DNA of 64,000 nucleotides from Pseudomonadales bacterium (GTDB lineage: Bacteria; Pseudomonadota; Gammaproteobacteria; Pseudomonadales; Azotimanducaceae): assembly GCA_028285415.1 (NCBI GenBank), contig JANQPF010000009.1, forward strand, positions 868,001-932,000, in the 5' to 3' direction. How positions within the stretch are numbered: the first letter of the stretch is position 1; the number at the start of each line of letters is the position of its first letter. Below, in pieces: positions 53,903-63,386 of the stretch. The notes under the pieces are model-generated. The model did no database searches. It was not told the origin of the DNA and saw nothing but the letters and a program-made list of their open reading frames with translations. The position numbers and the translations under genes were made by a program.

Positions 53903-53965
53903 TCTTTCGATGTATCGGCAGCGCGCGCGGAAACCTGAGCATTACCCACTTTCGCTGTATCAGCC
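53895..53965. repeat. Imperfect direct repeat upstream of the orphan gene
   Basis: TTACCCACT..TTCGATGTATCGGC at 53895-53919 and TTACCCACTTTCGCTGTATCAGC at 53942-53964 match except for a two-base insertion and two changes; the copies begin 47 bases apart. One covers the start of the orphan gene. This could be a local duplication or a tandem binding site. Confidence 0.5.
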
Positions 53966-54049
53966 TGGACCGCACGGCCGCGCCATGACCCCGTAGACAT
54001 TGTCTGCAAACCCGTTGATAGTGCACCCAGGGACACCGGGAGAAGTTCT

Positions 54050-55513
54050 TTGCGTTTATCCACGACTGACGCCTCATTCCTCTATCTGGAATCGGCAAGC
54101 GGACCTATGCACATATCCTCCATCAACATCGTGGAGGGAGAGCTCGACTACGACGCGGTATTCGAGCACTTTGCGGCGCGGATGCATCTGCTACCCGCCT
54201 ACCGACGCAAGCTCGTGCAGGTGCCTTTCAACATTGCCCACCCGACCTGGGAGGACGATCCCGAATTCGACCTCGCCAATCACCTGCTGCATCATCCGCT
54301 GCCGCCGGGTACGAGCCTGGACGATGCGGTCGACGCGGCGATTACGCTCAATGAGCCTCTGCTCGACCGGAGTCTACCGCTGTGGCGAGCATACGTGATT
54401 ACCGGCGTGGAAGACCGGACGCTGATCCTGCATCAAACCCACCACGCCATGATCGACGGCGCGTCCGGCGTGGAGCTGATGGCCATCATCTACGACTTCG
54501 AGCCGGATCCCGCCCCCGTGCCGCCGCCCGAGACACCCTGGCAGCCCGCAGAGCCGCCCAATCCGGGAGCGCAGCTCGGCAGCGCGCTGCGGGAAAACAT
54601 GCAGGCGCTCGGCAAAACCGACTGGCAGAGCATGCTCTCCGCGGGAGGAGATCAAAGCGGCATGTTGCAGAAGGCGGCAAAGATCGTCTCCGAGTTTGTC
54701 ACGCGCCCGGTGATGACAGCGCCATTCAACGCAGGCATTGTCGGGCCACGCCGCCGGCTGGCCTGGACGAAACAATCTTTCAGCGAGATCCGCGAAATCC
54801 GCCGCGCGCTGGGCGGCACCATCAACGACGTAGTGCTTACCGTCGTTTCCAGCGCCATTGCAAACTACCTGGAAAGCCGCGGCGAAAAGACGACCGATCA
54901 GCACATCCGGATCATGTGCCCGGTCAACGTACGCACCGAGGATCAGCAGGGATCGCTCGGCAACCAGGTCTCCGCCATCTTCCCCGTACTGCCGGTCTCG
55001 CCGATGTCGGAGACCCAGCGACTGACGGCCGTTGTGGCTGAAACCCAGCGCATCAAACAAAATCAGGATGCGCAGGCTTTGACGTTCCTGCAGGAATCCG
55101 CGCCCGAGCCCTGGCCGGTGGCAATGTGGGCCAACCAGCTGATCAGCACACCGCTCGATCCCACAGCCCTCGCAGCGCGGCTGCCGATGCCGGTACTGCC
55201 TGCCGGGCTGCGGCCACCAAACGTCGGCTACAACTTCGTATGCACCAACGTCCCCGCAGCGCAGGTACCGCAATACCTGCTCGGCCACCTGGTGACCGAT
55301 CAGATTGGCATCCTGATCCTCACCGGCAACGTGGGTTTCAGCACCACCATCCTGAGCTACAACCAGCAGCTTTGCTTCGGCTTCATCAGCGAACCGCGTT
55401 TGATGCCGGACGTCGAGAAGATCGTGGAATTCGCGGACGCTGCGTTTGAATCTTTGCTCGAATCCGCACGCGAGCATACGGCGAGCCTTTCAACCAACAC
55501 CGCACAGCGATAA
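54050..55513 (+). CDS. Wax ester synthase / diacylglycerol acyltransferase (WS/DGAT)
   Basis: A 487-residue bifunctional acyltransferase. Catalytic HHxxxDG is His131-His132-Ala-Met-Ile-Asp136-Gly137 (HHAMIDG). Other family blocks are PLWRAYVITG, TINDVVLTVVSSAIANYL and VPAAQVPQYLLGHLV. It should make storage wax esters or triacylglycerol from acyl-CoA. The start is TTG 54050, with GGGAGAAG before it. Confidence 0.9.
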   Translation: MRLSTTDASFLYLESASGPMHISSINIVEGELDYDAVFEHFAARMHLLPAYRRKLVQVPFNIAHPTWEDDPEFDLANHLLHHPLPPGTSLDDAVDAAITLNEPLLDRSLPLWRAYVITGVEDRTLILHQTHHAMIDGASGVELMAIIYDFEPDPAPVPPPETPWQPAEPPNPGAQLGSALRENMQALGKTDWQSMLSAGGDQSGMLQKAAKIVSEFVTRPVMTAPFNAGIVGPRRRLAWTKQSFSEIREIRRALGGTINDVVLTVVSSAIANYLESRGEKTTDQHIRIMCPVNVRTEDQQGSLGNQVSAIFPVLPVSPMSETQRLTAVVAETQRIKQNQDAQALTFLQESAPEPWPVAMWANQLISTPLDPTALAARLPMPVLPAGLRPPNVGYNFVCTNVPAAQVPQYLLGHLVTDQIGILILTGNVGFSTTILSYNQQLCFGFISEPRLMPDVEKIVEFADAAFESLLESAREHTASLSTNTAQR

Positions 55514-55526
55514 GCAGGAGAGATCC

Positions 55527-56099
55527 ATGGCAGAGTATCCAACGAACGTTCAACTTCCAGACGGCAGCGCCGTCGAGCTGCGGAGAATGAGCACCGACGA
55601 TCGCGACTCGATCCTCGATTTTGCCAGATCGCTGCCGCAGGAAGATCTGCTGTTTCTGCGCGTCGATCTGACCGAATCCGCAGTCGTCGACGACTGGGTA
55701 AACAATGCAGTGAACGGCAATTCCGTGGCGCTGGTAGCCTACGACAGCGACGGCCTCATCGGTTACGCCGCAATCCATCGCAATCCGACATCCTGGACGC
55801 GCCATCTCGGTGAGGTCCGGGTAAACGTCAACCCCGAATATCGCAGCCGCGGTCTGGGCCGGGCGCTGACCTCACACGTATTCGACCTTGCCGGCGAGCT
55901 GGGTTTGCAGAAACTGACCGCGCACATGACTTCCGATCAGCGTGGCGCGCAGGCGGCATTTCGCCGGCTGGGGTTCGTGCCCGAAGCGCTGCTTGCGGAC
56001 TACGTGCAGGACCGCAACGGCACCACACACGACATGGTGATCATGTCGTTCGACATTGCCGGTCATACCGACCAGGCGCTGGGCACCGTTCGCATCTAG
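55527..56099 (+). CDS. GNAT family N-acetyltransferase
   Basis: A 190-residue acetyltransferase. Acetyl-CoA motif A is RVNVNPEYRSRGLGRALTSH, followed by AQAAFRRLGFVPEALLADYV (motif B). GCAGGAGAGATCC precedes the ATG. Substrate is unknown. It is 14 bases after the WS/DGAT stop. Confidence 0.88.
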   Translation: MAEYPTNVQLPDGSAVELRRMSTDDRDSILDFARSLPQEDLLFLRVDLTESAVVDDWVNNAVNGNSVALVAYDSDGLIGYAAIHRNPTSWTRHLGEVRVNVNPEYRSRGLGRALTSHVFDLAGELGLQKLTAHMTSDQRGAQAAFRRLGFVPEALLADYVQDRNGTTHDMVIMSFDIAGHTDQALGTVRI

Positions 56100-56146
56100 A
56101 ATCGGCTCCCGCCTCCAGGGCGGGACCACCATCACTTCACCCTGAC

Positions 56147-56590
56147 ATGAATACCCGTGTGCCCGCAGGAGACTCGAGCGTAGTGGATGACAAATCGCAG
56201 TTTTTCGATGAATTCGACGCCAATCCATTTCACAAGATGCTGGGCATCTCGCTGGTCGAACGACGAGCCGGCTACGGGCGTATCAAACTGAGGCGCACTG
56301 AGCAGACACCCGCGGGTATCGGCGGCAGCGTCCACGGCGGCGTGCTGGCCAGCATGGTCGACATCGCCATGCTGGTGGCCATGTTTGCCGAAATGCGCGA
56401 AGGAGAGGTGCCGGCCGGAACTGCCGAGCTCAGCATCTCCTACCTGCGACCGGCCATGGCAGAAGACATCTACGCGACAGCACGCGTCATCAAACGCGGC
56501 CGCCAGCTGTCATTGGTGGAAGTCGACATCACCGACGAAGACGAGACGCTTCTGGCACGGGGCCGCACGTTGTATGCGTTTCGCGCTTAG
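56147..56590 (+). CDS. PaaI family thioesterase (hotdog)
   Basis: A 147-residue hotdog-fold thioesterase. The core is GIGGSVHGGVLASMVDIAML (His-Gly-Gly and Asp), then EMREGEVPAGTAELSISYL and a final SLVEVDITDEDETLLARGRT. It should hydrolyse an acyl-CoA. The stop TAG overlaps the convergent NTF2 gene stop. Confidence 0.88.
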   Translation: MNTRVPAGDSSVVDDKSQFFDEFDANPFHKMLGISLVERRAGYGRIKLRRTEQTPAGIGGSVHGGVLASMVDIAMLVAMFAEMREGEVPAGTAELSISYLRPAMAEDIYATARVIKRGRQLSLVEVDITDEDETLLARGRTLYAFRA

Positions 56591-57090
56591 GCGGGCGCCT
56601 CGAGATCACCGAGCGGACGGCGCTCGGAAGACACCTCGCGCAGCGTCATTGCGTTGATCTGCCAGCCGATATCCGGCACAAACTCAACCGTATCCTCGTA
56701 GGTGCCGATGAACACCCAGACGTGGCCATCATTGTGCTCGTGCCACGCCTGCAGGTAGCTGCTCATCGTCGCGCTCCCGGACACCACGCCCGCTTCGTTC
56801 GTCTCGAATGCATCAAACGTGACCAGCTGCGTGCCGATCAGGTGCTGCGTGGCAACATAGTCTTCGAGCGCGCCTTCCACGGTCTCGACCCAGGCCTGCG
56901 GGCCGGTGGCTGCAAACGGCACGGATCCGCCCACGGTCTGAATCTGCACGTCCGGCGTAAAGATCCGTTCGTAAATGGCGGCGCCCTGCGCCACCGCCGC
57001 GGGCTCATTCGTGCCGATCAGATCCGTCGCCAGCGCGTATTGCCGACGCAAACCCTCAATCTCCAACTGTGCCCTGAGTTCTGCTGCCAT
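56587..57090 (-). CDS. Nuclear transport factor 2 / SnoaL-like family protein
   Basis: A 167-residue NTF2-fold protein: LEIEGLRRQYALATDLIGTN, YERIFTPDVQIQTVGGSVPF, YVATQHLIGTQLVTFDAF and DTVEFVPDIGWQINAMTLR. The relatives include small dehydratases/isomerases; no reaction is assigned. It lies 27 bases downstream of an amidohydrolase. Confidence 0.83.
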   Translation of the reverse strand: MAAELRAQLEIEGLRRQYALATDLIGTNEPAAVAQGAAIYERIFTPDVQIQTVGGSVPFAATGPQAWVETVEGALEDYVATQHLIGTQLVTFDAFETNEAGVVSGSATMSSYLQAWHEHNDGHVWVFIGTYEDTVEFVPDIGWQINAMTLREVSSERRPLGDLEAPA

Positions 57091-57117
57091 CTTTCTCTCC
57101 CCTCCAGCTGTTGGCCG

Positions 57118-58788
57118 CTATACAACCTTCCCCGCGCGGGCGGTTGTGTAGTTGCCGTCATCGTAAGTCAGTTCGCCGTTCACCATCACGGCGCGATAGC
57201 CGCTCGAGCGGCGCACGTAGCGGCGCGCCTCTCCCGGAAAATCATCTACGAATTCCTCACCACCCACGCTGACCTGTGCCGGATCGAATATGGCAATGTC
57301 GGCAGCTTTGCCGGGCTTGAGCTCGCCGCGGTCGCGCAGCCCCCAGTCGCGGGCTACTTCACCCGTCATGCGGTGGACGGCATGCTCGAGGCTCAGCTGT
57401 CCCGTTTCGCGCACGTAGTGCTCGAGCAGATGGGTGGTATCACCGGTGCCGCAGAATTGGGTAATGTGAGCGCCGGCATCCGAAGCGCCGAAGTGGCAGA
57501 GCGGATGATCGATCAGTTTCGCCACGGCCGCTTTGTCCGCGTTGATGACGTTTTTCAGCTGAAACTCGGTTTCCAGCTCATCGGCGTTGGCGATGTCGAG
57601 AATGACCTCACCGATCTCTTTTCCCTCTTCCTGGGCAATCTCAGCCAGGTAGCGGCCGACATAGGGCTTGTTGGCATCACTGTGCACTTCACCCACCGTG
57701 AGAAACGGCAGCGCACCGCTCATACCCGCAGCGGCCTTCATCTCCTCCACGAGGCTCGTGCGTCTTCCCGGATCGGCAAACTGCTCGCGCCGCGCGGCTA
57801 CCGGCAGATCCATGATCGCCTTCCACTGCGGCAGGGCAAAGAGCAGCATGCTGGTTTCGGAGAGGCGCATGTTGAGATCAAAACAGCGTGGCATGACCTG
57901 ACCATATACTCTGGCACCACGCGCCTGCTCCGCTTCCAACGCCGACATGATTTCTTCAGCATTGGGTGACGTCGGTGAGCTCAGCACCGGCTGCAGACTG
58001 CAGGGTACGCCCGCGGCGAGGCTGATTTCGCCGAGCTCACGGATGTTCTCTAGCTCTCTTTCCATGTCCGGAAAGTACGGCACAATCTGCCAGATCCCGC
58101 GGCCGCTTTTTGCCATGGCGCTGGCAAGCGCTATCTTCTCATCGAGATCGGCGAACTGACTGGGGACCGGATGGCCGTTTTCGTCGATATCCACATAAGA
58201 GCTGGAAATGCCGAGCGCGCCCGCCGCCATCGCCTCCTCGACGATGCCGCACATCTCGGCAATTTCTTCTGGATTGGCTGCCCGCTCCTGGCTGGCAGGA
58301 CCCATCACGTACAGGCGCAGCGCCGAGTGGCCAATCAACGCGCCCACGTTGATGGCGAGATCGCGGCGGATGTGGTCGAGATACTCCGGAAAACTGCGCC
58401 AGGAAAAAGGCACCGCTTCGTCAAAGGTGCGCTTTTTGATGTCTTCGATGACACCAAACATGCTGACAATCTTCTCCGCACCGGCCAGATCGCGAATCGG
58501 CGCCAGACTCAGGGAACAATTCCCGGTCACCACGGTGGTGATGCCATGTTCAATCGAGGGTGTGGCATGCGCGTCCCAGCAGAGCTGCGGGTCGAAATGG
58601 GTATGAATGTCGATGAACCCGGGGGTAACCACGAGACCGTCAGCGTCAATCTCCCGCTCCGCGTCGCCCTGCAGCGTACCGAGCTCGGCGATGACGCCTC
58701 CGCGAATACCCACGTCCGCCTGCCGCGCCGGCGCGCCGGTGCCATCCACCACGGTGCCGCCACGAATGATGATGTCGAATTCAGCCAT
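57118..58788 (-). CDS. N-acyl-D-amino-acid deacylase-type amidohydrolase
   Basis: A 556-residue amidohydrolase. Metal motif His62-x-His64 (PGFIDIHTHFDPQLCWD), conserved TVVTGNCSLSLAPIRD, GHSALRLYVMG, and HITQFCGTGDTTHLLEHYV toward the end with DWGLRDRGELKPGKAADI. It matches the D-aminoacylase group; the substrate could be an N-acyl amino acid or another cyclic amide. Confidence 0.9.
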   Translation of the reverse strand: MAEFDIIIRGGTVVDGTGAPARQADVGIRGGVIAELGTLQGDAEREIDADGLVVTPGFIDIHTHFDPQLCWDAHATPSIEHGITTVVTGNCSLSLAPIRDLAGAEKIVSMFGVIEDIKKRTFDEAVPFSWRSFPEYLDHIRRDLAINVGALIGHSALRLYVMGPASQERAANPEEIAEMCGIVEEAMAAGALGISSSYVDIDENGHPVPSQFADLDEKIALASAMAKSGRGIWQIVPYFPDMERELENIRELGEISLAAGVPCSLQPVLSSPTSPNAEEIMSALEAEQARGARVYGQVMPRCFDLNMRLSETSMLLFALPQWKAIMDLPVAARREQFADPGRRTSLVEEMKAAAGMSGALPFLTVGEVHSDANKPYVGRYLAEIAQEEGKEIGEVILDIANADELETEFQLKNVINADKAAVAKLIDHPLCHFGASDAGAHITQFCGTGDTTHLLEHYVRETGQLSLEHAVHRMTGEVARDWGLRDRGELKPGKAADIAIFDPAQVSVGGEEFVDDFPGEARRYVRRSSGYRAVMVNGELTYDDGNYTTARAGKVV

Positions 58789-58924
58789 TACCCCGCCTCA
58801 CGATGAGAAACGAATGAGCATAAAGGAGAGTCAAGCTACCAGCCAGCGCTGCAGGTTCACGGCGAGGTAAGATGGACACTTGCGCCACACCGGCGACCCC
58901 ACACCAAAAACCAGGGAGCCCCAA

Positions 58925-59638
58925 TTGCCAACACAGCTGAACGCCATCGAAACCCGCATCATGGGCTGCCTGCTGGAAAAAGCGGTCATCACGCCCGACC
59001 AGTATCCACTGACGCAGAACGCGCTGACCAACGCCTGTAACCAGAAGTCGTCGCGAGATCCAGTCATGTCCTTGAGCCCCGGCGAGGTGCTGAACGGCAT
59101 TCGCAGCCTGCAGGACAAACACCTGGTCAGGGTTGATGAGAACTTCAGGAACCAGACCGAGAAGTTCACCCAGCGTTTGTGCAACACGCCGTTCAGCGAC
59201 TATCAGTTCGACCCGGCCCAATATGCCGTCATCTGCGTGCTGCTCCTGCGCGGCCCACGAACGCCGGGTGAGATCCGTGCCAACAGCGGCCGACTGCATA
59301 CGTTCGCCAACAACGAAGAAGTGGTCGCCACGCTCGAGACCCTGATAGACGGCGAAAACGGCACGCTCGTGACTCAACTGGCCCGCACCCCGGGACGCCG
59401 GGACGCGGAGTACATGCATCTTTTCCTAGACACGCCGCAGGCTCTCCCTGGCACGCCGCAGGCGCTTTCCGACACGCCGCAGGCGCTCGGCCAGCCCGAA
59501 CCGCAACCCATCGCGGGATCTTCGCAAGATCAGGCGATCCCGGATGACGGGCTCGAGGCGCGCGTGGCACGGCTCGAGACGGAAGTTGCCGAGCTGCGCC
59601 AGGCGCTTTCGGATATCATGCGTGAACAAGAGGATTAA
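58925..59638 (+). CDS. YceH family protein (DUF480)
   Basis: A 237-residue protein opening with LNAIETRIMGCLLEKAVITP, then YPLTQNALTNACNQKSSRDP, LSPGEVLNGIRSLQDKHLV and LLLRGPRTPGEIRANSGRLH, the tandem winged helices of DUF480. TTG 58925 with a GGGAG site is my start. Near the C-terminus is a threefold repeat TPQALPG/TPQALSD/TPQALGQ, then a coiled coil. Function is unknown. Confidence 0.87.
   Translation: MPTQLNAIETRIMGCLLEKAVITPDQYPLTQNALTNACNQKSSRDPVMSLSPGEVLNGIRSLQDKHLVRVDENFRNQTEKFTQRLCNTPFSDYQFDPAQYAVICVLLLRGPRTPGEIRANSGRLHTFANNEEVVATLETLIDGENGTLVTQLARTPGRRDAEYMHLFLDTPQALPGTPQALSDTPQALGQPEPQPIAGSSQDQAIPDDGLEARVARLETEVAELRQALSDIMREQED
59431..59493 (+). repeat. Three 21-bp tandem repeats inside the YceH gene
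   Basis: CACGCCGCAGGC starts at 59431, 59452 and 59473, a period of exactly 21 bases, encoding TPQALxx three times. The copies lie in the linker before the coiled coil, so copy number could vary without harming the frame. Confidence 0.85.
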
Positions 59639-59650
59639 CAGGGGCAGATA

Positions 59651-60415
59651 GTGGACACGTTGCAGAGACTGTTCGGACTCGAGGGTGAGGTTGCCATTGT
59701 CACAGGCGCAGGTCGCGGCATCGGCGAAGGGATCGCCAAAGTGCTGGCGGGCGCAGGCGCTCACGTGGTGTGTGCAGCGCGACGCAAAGCCGAGGTCGAC
59801 CGCGTCGCCGACGAGATCAACAACGCCGGCGGCAGCGCCATCGCCGTGCCGACCGACGTTACCGATCCACAGGCGATCGAAGCGCTGGGGCAGGCAGCCA
59901 TCAGCAAATTCGGCAAGCTCAACATATGGGTCAACAACGCCGGCGGCTCTCCCATCCAGACACCGCTCACAGAACTGCCCCTGGAGGAGTGGAACGCTAC
60001 GCTGGCCCTCAATCTCACCGCCGTCTGGGAATGTACCTGCACCGCCGCACGTCTGATGGAGGACGGGGGGCGCGTGGTGAACATCTCGTCGATTGCGGCC
60101 CAAATGATTGTCCCCGGCAGCGGCCACTACAGCGCCGCCAAGGCCGGCGTCAACATGCTCACACAGACCTTTGCCCAGGAACTGGGGCCGCGCATCCGCG
60201 TCAATTGCATCATGCCCGGCGCCGTGCCCACCGAGATCATGATGACCGCCATGAACCTCAAAGAAGAGGATCTGCCGGGCCTGGAAAACATGCTGCGCCT
60301 GCCAGCCGGCCGCCTGGGAACGCCCGAGGATCTGGGCGCCGCTGTCCTCTATCTCAGCTCCAAAGCGTCCGAATGGGTCACCGGCCAGTGCATCCGGGTA
60401 TCCGGCGGGCCGTAA
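59651..60415 (+). CDS. Short-chain dehydrogenase/reductase (SDR)
   Basis: A 254-residue SDR: cofactor loop VTGAGRGIGEGIA, NNAGGSPI, active-site NISSIAAQMIVPGSGHYSAA(KAG) with Ser/Tyr/Lys, and C-terminal WVTGQCIRVSGGP. GTG start at 59651 follows CAGGGGCAG. Twelve bases separate it from YceH. Confidence 0.9.
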   Translation: MDTLQRLFGLEGEVAIVTGAGRGIGEGIAKVLAGAGAHVVCAARRKAEVDRVADEINNAGGSAIAVPTDVTDPQAIEALGQAAISKFGKLNIWVNNAGGSPIQTPLTELPLEEWNATLALNLTAVWECTCTAARLMEDGGRVVNISSIAAQMIVPGSGHYSAAKAGVNMLTQTFAQELGPRIRVNCIMPGAVPTEIMMTAMNLKEEDLPGLENMLRLPAGRLGTPEDLGAAVLYLSSKASEWVTGQCIRVSGGP

Positions 60416-60423
60416 TACCCGGG

Positions 60424-61728
60424 TCACACATAAACCGCATCGCAGTACACGGTCTTCGCCTGAAAGTCAGGCACCAGCCAGGGCAGCGTATGCAGCGCGA
60501 AGCGCTGCGCGTCATCCGCAAGCTCCGCAAGCATGGCGTACTCCGGTGCCCGCGTGTCACAGATGAACGCCAGGTGGGTTGTGCCCTGCTTGGCGAGCCG
60601 CGCGCACAGCTGTCGCAGCAGCAGCTCGAAGTCTTCGAGACTGGCAAACCCGTAGTCGAGCGCAAAGGCGAGCCGGTATTCTTCGTGACTATCTCCGTGA
60701 TCCAGCTTGTTCAACTCGTTGACCGCCCACGTGCCTATTACGGCGTCGCCATGAATCAGGTAGTCCGCCGCCCCGAAGGAGCCAATCCGCGAGCAGCGCT
60801 CCGCCAGCCGGGCGAGATCGTATGGCCGGAAGAGCTCGCGGTCACCGTGTGTGGCGTTGACTAGTTCACAGACGCGCTCTTCGGGTGCCGCGGCACAGCC
60901 GGTGCTGTCCACGCCTTCACCCAGACTCACCGGCAGCGACAGCCTGACAATCTCCACGTCGTCGACCTGCGGAAAGCCCACGTTCTGCATGTGCACGTTG
61001 TTGGGGTCTATCAGCGAGTAAGGAAAGAGCAGATTGGTATCTTCAAACGAGCGTCGCGGATCCACGGCGCTGGCAAGCGCCATTGACACCGAACCCGCCC
61101 GGTGGTCGGGGTGCACACGATAATGATGCTGATACACGCAGTGTCCGTCTTCGCCTTTGAAACGGATGGGCCTGAGTGCACAGCTGTAAAAGCCGATGAT
61201 CTGTCCTTCCTTTTCGACAACGCTGGCGTCGACTCTCCCCATCAGCTGCAGATAGTCGTCAAAGGCAGCGCCGCGATCGATGATCCAGCGCGAACCGTCC
61301 TTCAGCTCCATGGGACAGGCTTCCTCGAGCGCAACGCAACCCGGCGCGTCCGAAGAAACATAATGGCGCACGCTGACCCCGGGTGGCAGGGGTGGGTACG
61401 ACATCCAGTACATGAGCCGGTTAGGGGGTTCAGCTTCAAAGCGGACATAAAGCTTGAATACGACTTCGTCACCCGCCTCGAGATCCGCGTAGCTCAGATC
61501 CGGCGCTTCGTGCGTGATCTCGCCGAGGGTCAGCTGTACATCACCCAGGCGTTTGCGCAGCTTCACCAGAGGCGGGAACGTCTCCGCAAACGTGTCGAGC
61601 CCGAATAGATGTTCGCTGTCGTAAAGCTCAGCCTCAGCGGCTGCAGGAGTTGCGGATTCCGCATCACCGTTGTAGATGCGCGTCAGCCATTCCAGGCGGC
61701 CGAGTTTTGCCGCTGCGGTCTTGTCCAT
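60424..61728 (-). CDS. GNAT-like hypothetical protein
   Basis: A 434-residue protein with no sure family. The middle has a GNAT-like block (CVYQHHYRVHPDHRAGSVSM, with PDHRAG resembling the acetyl-CoA loop R/Q-x-x-G) and a YSCALRPIRF strand. A second, similar fold seems to lie toward the C-terminus (GDAVIGTWAVNELNKLDHG, HLAFICDTRAPEYAML). It may be a tandem-GNAT protein, but the motifs are weak. ATG 61728 has GGGGAGAGGTC before it. Confidence 0.6.
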   Translation of the reverse strand: MDKTAAAKLGRLEWLTRIYNGDAESATPAAAEAELYDSEHLFGLDTFAETFPPLVKLRKRLGDVQLTLGEITHEAPDLSYADLEAGDEVVFKLYVRFEAEPPNRLMYWMSYPPLPPGVSVRHYVSSDAPGCVALEEACPMELKDGSRWIIDRGAAFDDYLQLMGRVDASVVEKEGQIIGFYSCALRPIRFKGEDGHCVYQHHYRVHPDHRAGSVSMALASAVDPRRSFEDTNLLFPYSLIDPNNVHMQNVGFPQVDDVEIVRLSLPVSLGEGVDSTGCAAAPEERVCELVNATHGDRELFRPYDLARLAERCSRIGSFGAADYLIHGDAVIGTWAVNELNKLDHGDSHEEYRLAFALDYGFASLEDFELLLRQLCARLAKQGTTHLAFICDTRAPEYAMLAELADDAQRFALHTLPWLVPDFQAKTVYCDAVYV

Positions 61729-61833
61729 GACCTCTCCCCTCGAGATTGGAGACCCGATTCTATGTCCCTGCAGCGCCGGCTGCGACCTTGGCAATACCCA
61801 GGGTCCGGGTTAACTTAGATTGCAGGGGGATAC

Positions 61834-63384
61834 ATGAACATCAGCACCATTATTTCGAAGTGGGCCAATCTGGACCCGGAGCGGCCGGCACTCGTGGACG
61901 TGCCGAGCAACCGCCGCATCAGCTTCGGCGCGCTGGAAGGCCGCATCCGCCGCCTGACCAATGCGCTCGCTGCCGCCGGTCTTGCCAAAGGCGACCGGGT
62001 GGGCGTGCTGTCGAAAAACAGTATCGAATACTTCGAAATCTACTACGCCTGCGCGCGCGGCGGTTTCATCGCCCAACCCATGAACTGGCGGCTGGCGGAC
62101 GCGGAGATAGCGCGTATTGTCGAAGACGGCGAGCCGTCGGTGTTCGTCAGCGAACGGGAATTTCGCGAGACCCGCGACGCCGTGCGCGGCCAGCTCAGCC
62201 TCGATATCAGCTACCTCGAATACGGAGAAGGCTCCGACGGCAGCTACGAGGCGCTGCTCGAGAGCGGTGCCGACGAAGATCCCGCGCGCAACGTGGGCGG
62301 CGACGATCCGGTCCTCATTCTCTACACCGGCGGCACCACCGGGCTTTCGAAAGGCGCGCTGCACACCCACCACAGCCTCTACATGGGCATGCTCAACCAG
62401 ACGGTTGCGGAGCGCATTGTGCCCGGCGACGTCTACATGCTGACGGGACAGATGTTCCACATCCCGGTGGCGCTTGCCATGAACTACATGGCGCACGGCT
62501 GTCCGGTGGTGCTCATGAACTTCGAGGCCAAAGCTGCCCTCGAGATCATTCAGGCAGAGCGGGTATCGGCATTTCTCGGCATCACCACGATGCTGAACTG
62601 GATGATGGCCGTGGAAGATTTCGACAGCTACGACCTCTCCTCATTGCGCAACATCCAGTACGGCGGCGGGCCAATGCCCGCTTCGGTCGTCAAAGCCGCT
62701 CTCGACAAGTTTCCGTGCACGCTGATACAGGGCTACGGCCAGACGGAAGGCATGACCATGACCTTTCTCTCCCAGGAGGACCACCACGAGGCGGTCAACG
62801 GCAATCACGCCGAACGCCTGAACTCCTGTGGACGTGAGGGCTTCGTCACCCGCGTGCGGGTTGTCGATGAAGCCGGCCACGACGTGCCGAAAGACGGCAG
62901 CACGCCGGGCGAGATTATCGTGCAGTCCGAGGCCAACATGGTCGGGTACTGGCGCAAGCCCGAGCTCACCGCCGCAACCCTGAGGGACGGCTGGATGTGG
63001 ACCGGCGACGTTGCGGTCTGGGATGCCGAGGGCTACGTGTTCATCGTCGATCGCGCCAAAGACATGATCATCTCAGGCGGAGAGAACATCTACTCGACCC
63101 AGGTGGAAGCTGCCATCCACAAGCATCCCGGGGTGCTGGAGTGCGCGGTGATCGGGGTGCCCGACGATGAATGGGGCGAGGCGGTCAAAGCCGTGGTCGT
63201 CATGAAGCCGGGGGAGACCGCCACCGAGCAGGAGATCATCGACATCGCACGCGAGCACCTCGCGTCTTATCAGAAACCGCGCTCCGTCGATTTTGTCGAG
63301 AGTCTGCCAAAGGCGCCCACCGGTAAAATCCTCAAACGCGATCTGCGCGACCCCTACTGGCAGACACAAGAAAAGAAGGTCTGA
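61834..63384 (+). CDS. AMP-dependent acyl-CoA synthetase/ligase
   Basis: A 516-residue adenylating enzyme. A3 motif LILYTGGTTGLSKGALHTH, A5 GYGQTEGMTM, A7 TGDVAVWDAEGYVFIVDR, A8 KDMIISGGENIYSTQVE and C-terminal catalytic Lys in PTGKILKRDLR. It converts a carboxylic acid to its acyl-CoA. It is followed after two bases by a MaoC-like hydratase. Confidence 0.93.
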   Translation: MNISTIISKWANLDPERPALVDVPSNRRISFGALEGRIRRLTNALAAAGLAKGDRVGVLSKNSIEYFEIYYACARGGFIAQPMNWRLADAEIARIVEDGEPSVFVSEREFRETRDAVRGQLSLDISYLEYGEGSDGSYEALLESGADEDPARNVGGDDPVLILYTGGTTGLSKGALHTHHSLYMGMLNQTVAERIVPGDVYMLTGQMFHIPVALAMNYMAHGCPVVLMNFEAKAALEIIQAERVSAFLGITTMLNWMMAVEDFDSYDLSSLRNIQYGGGPMPASVVKAALDKFPCTLIQGYGQTEGMTMTFLSQEDHHEAVNGNHAERLNSCGREGFVTRVRVVDEAGHDVPKDGSTPGEIIVQSEANMVGYWRKPELTAATLRDGWMWTGDVAVWDAEGYVFIVDRAKDMIISGGENIYSTQVEAAIHKHPGVLECAVIGVPDDEWGEAVKAVVVMKPGETATEQEIIDIAREHLASYQKPRSVDFVESLPKAPTGKILKRDLRDPYWQTQEKKV

Positions 63385-63386
63385 AC

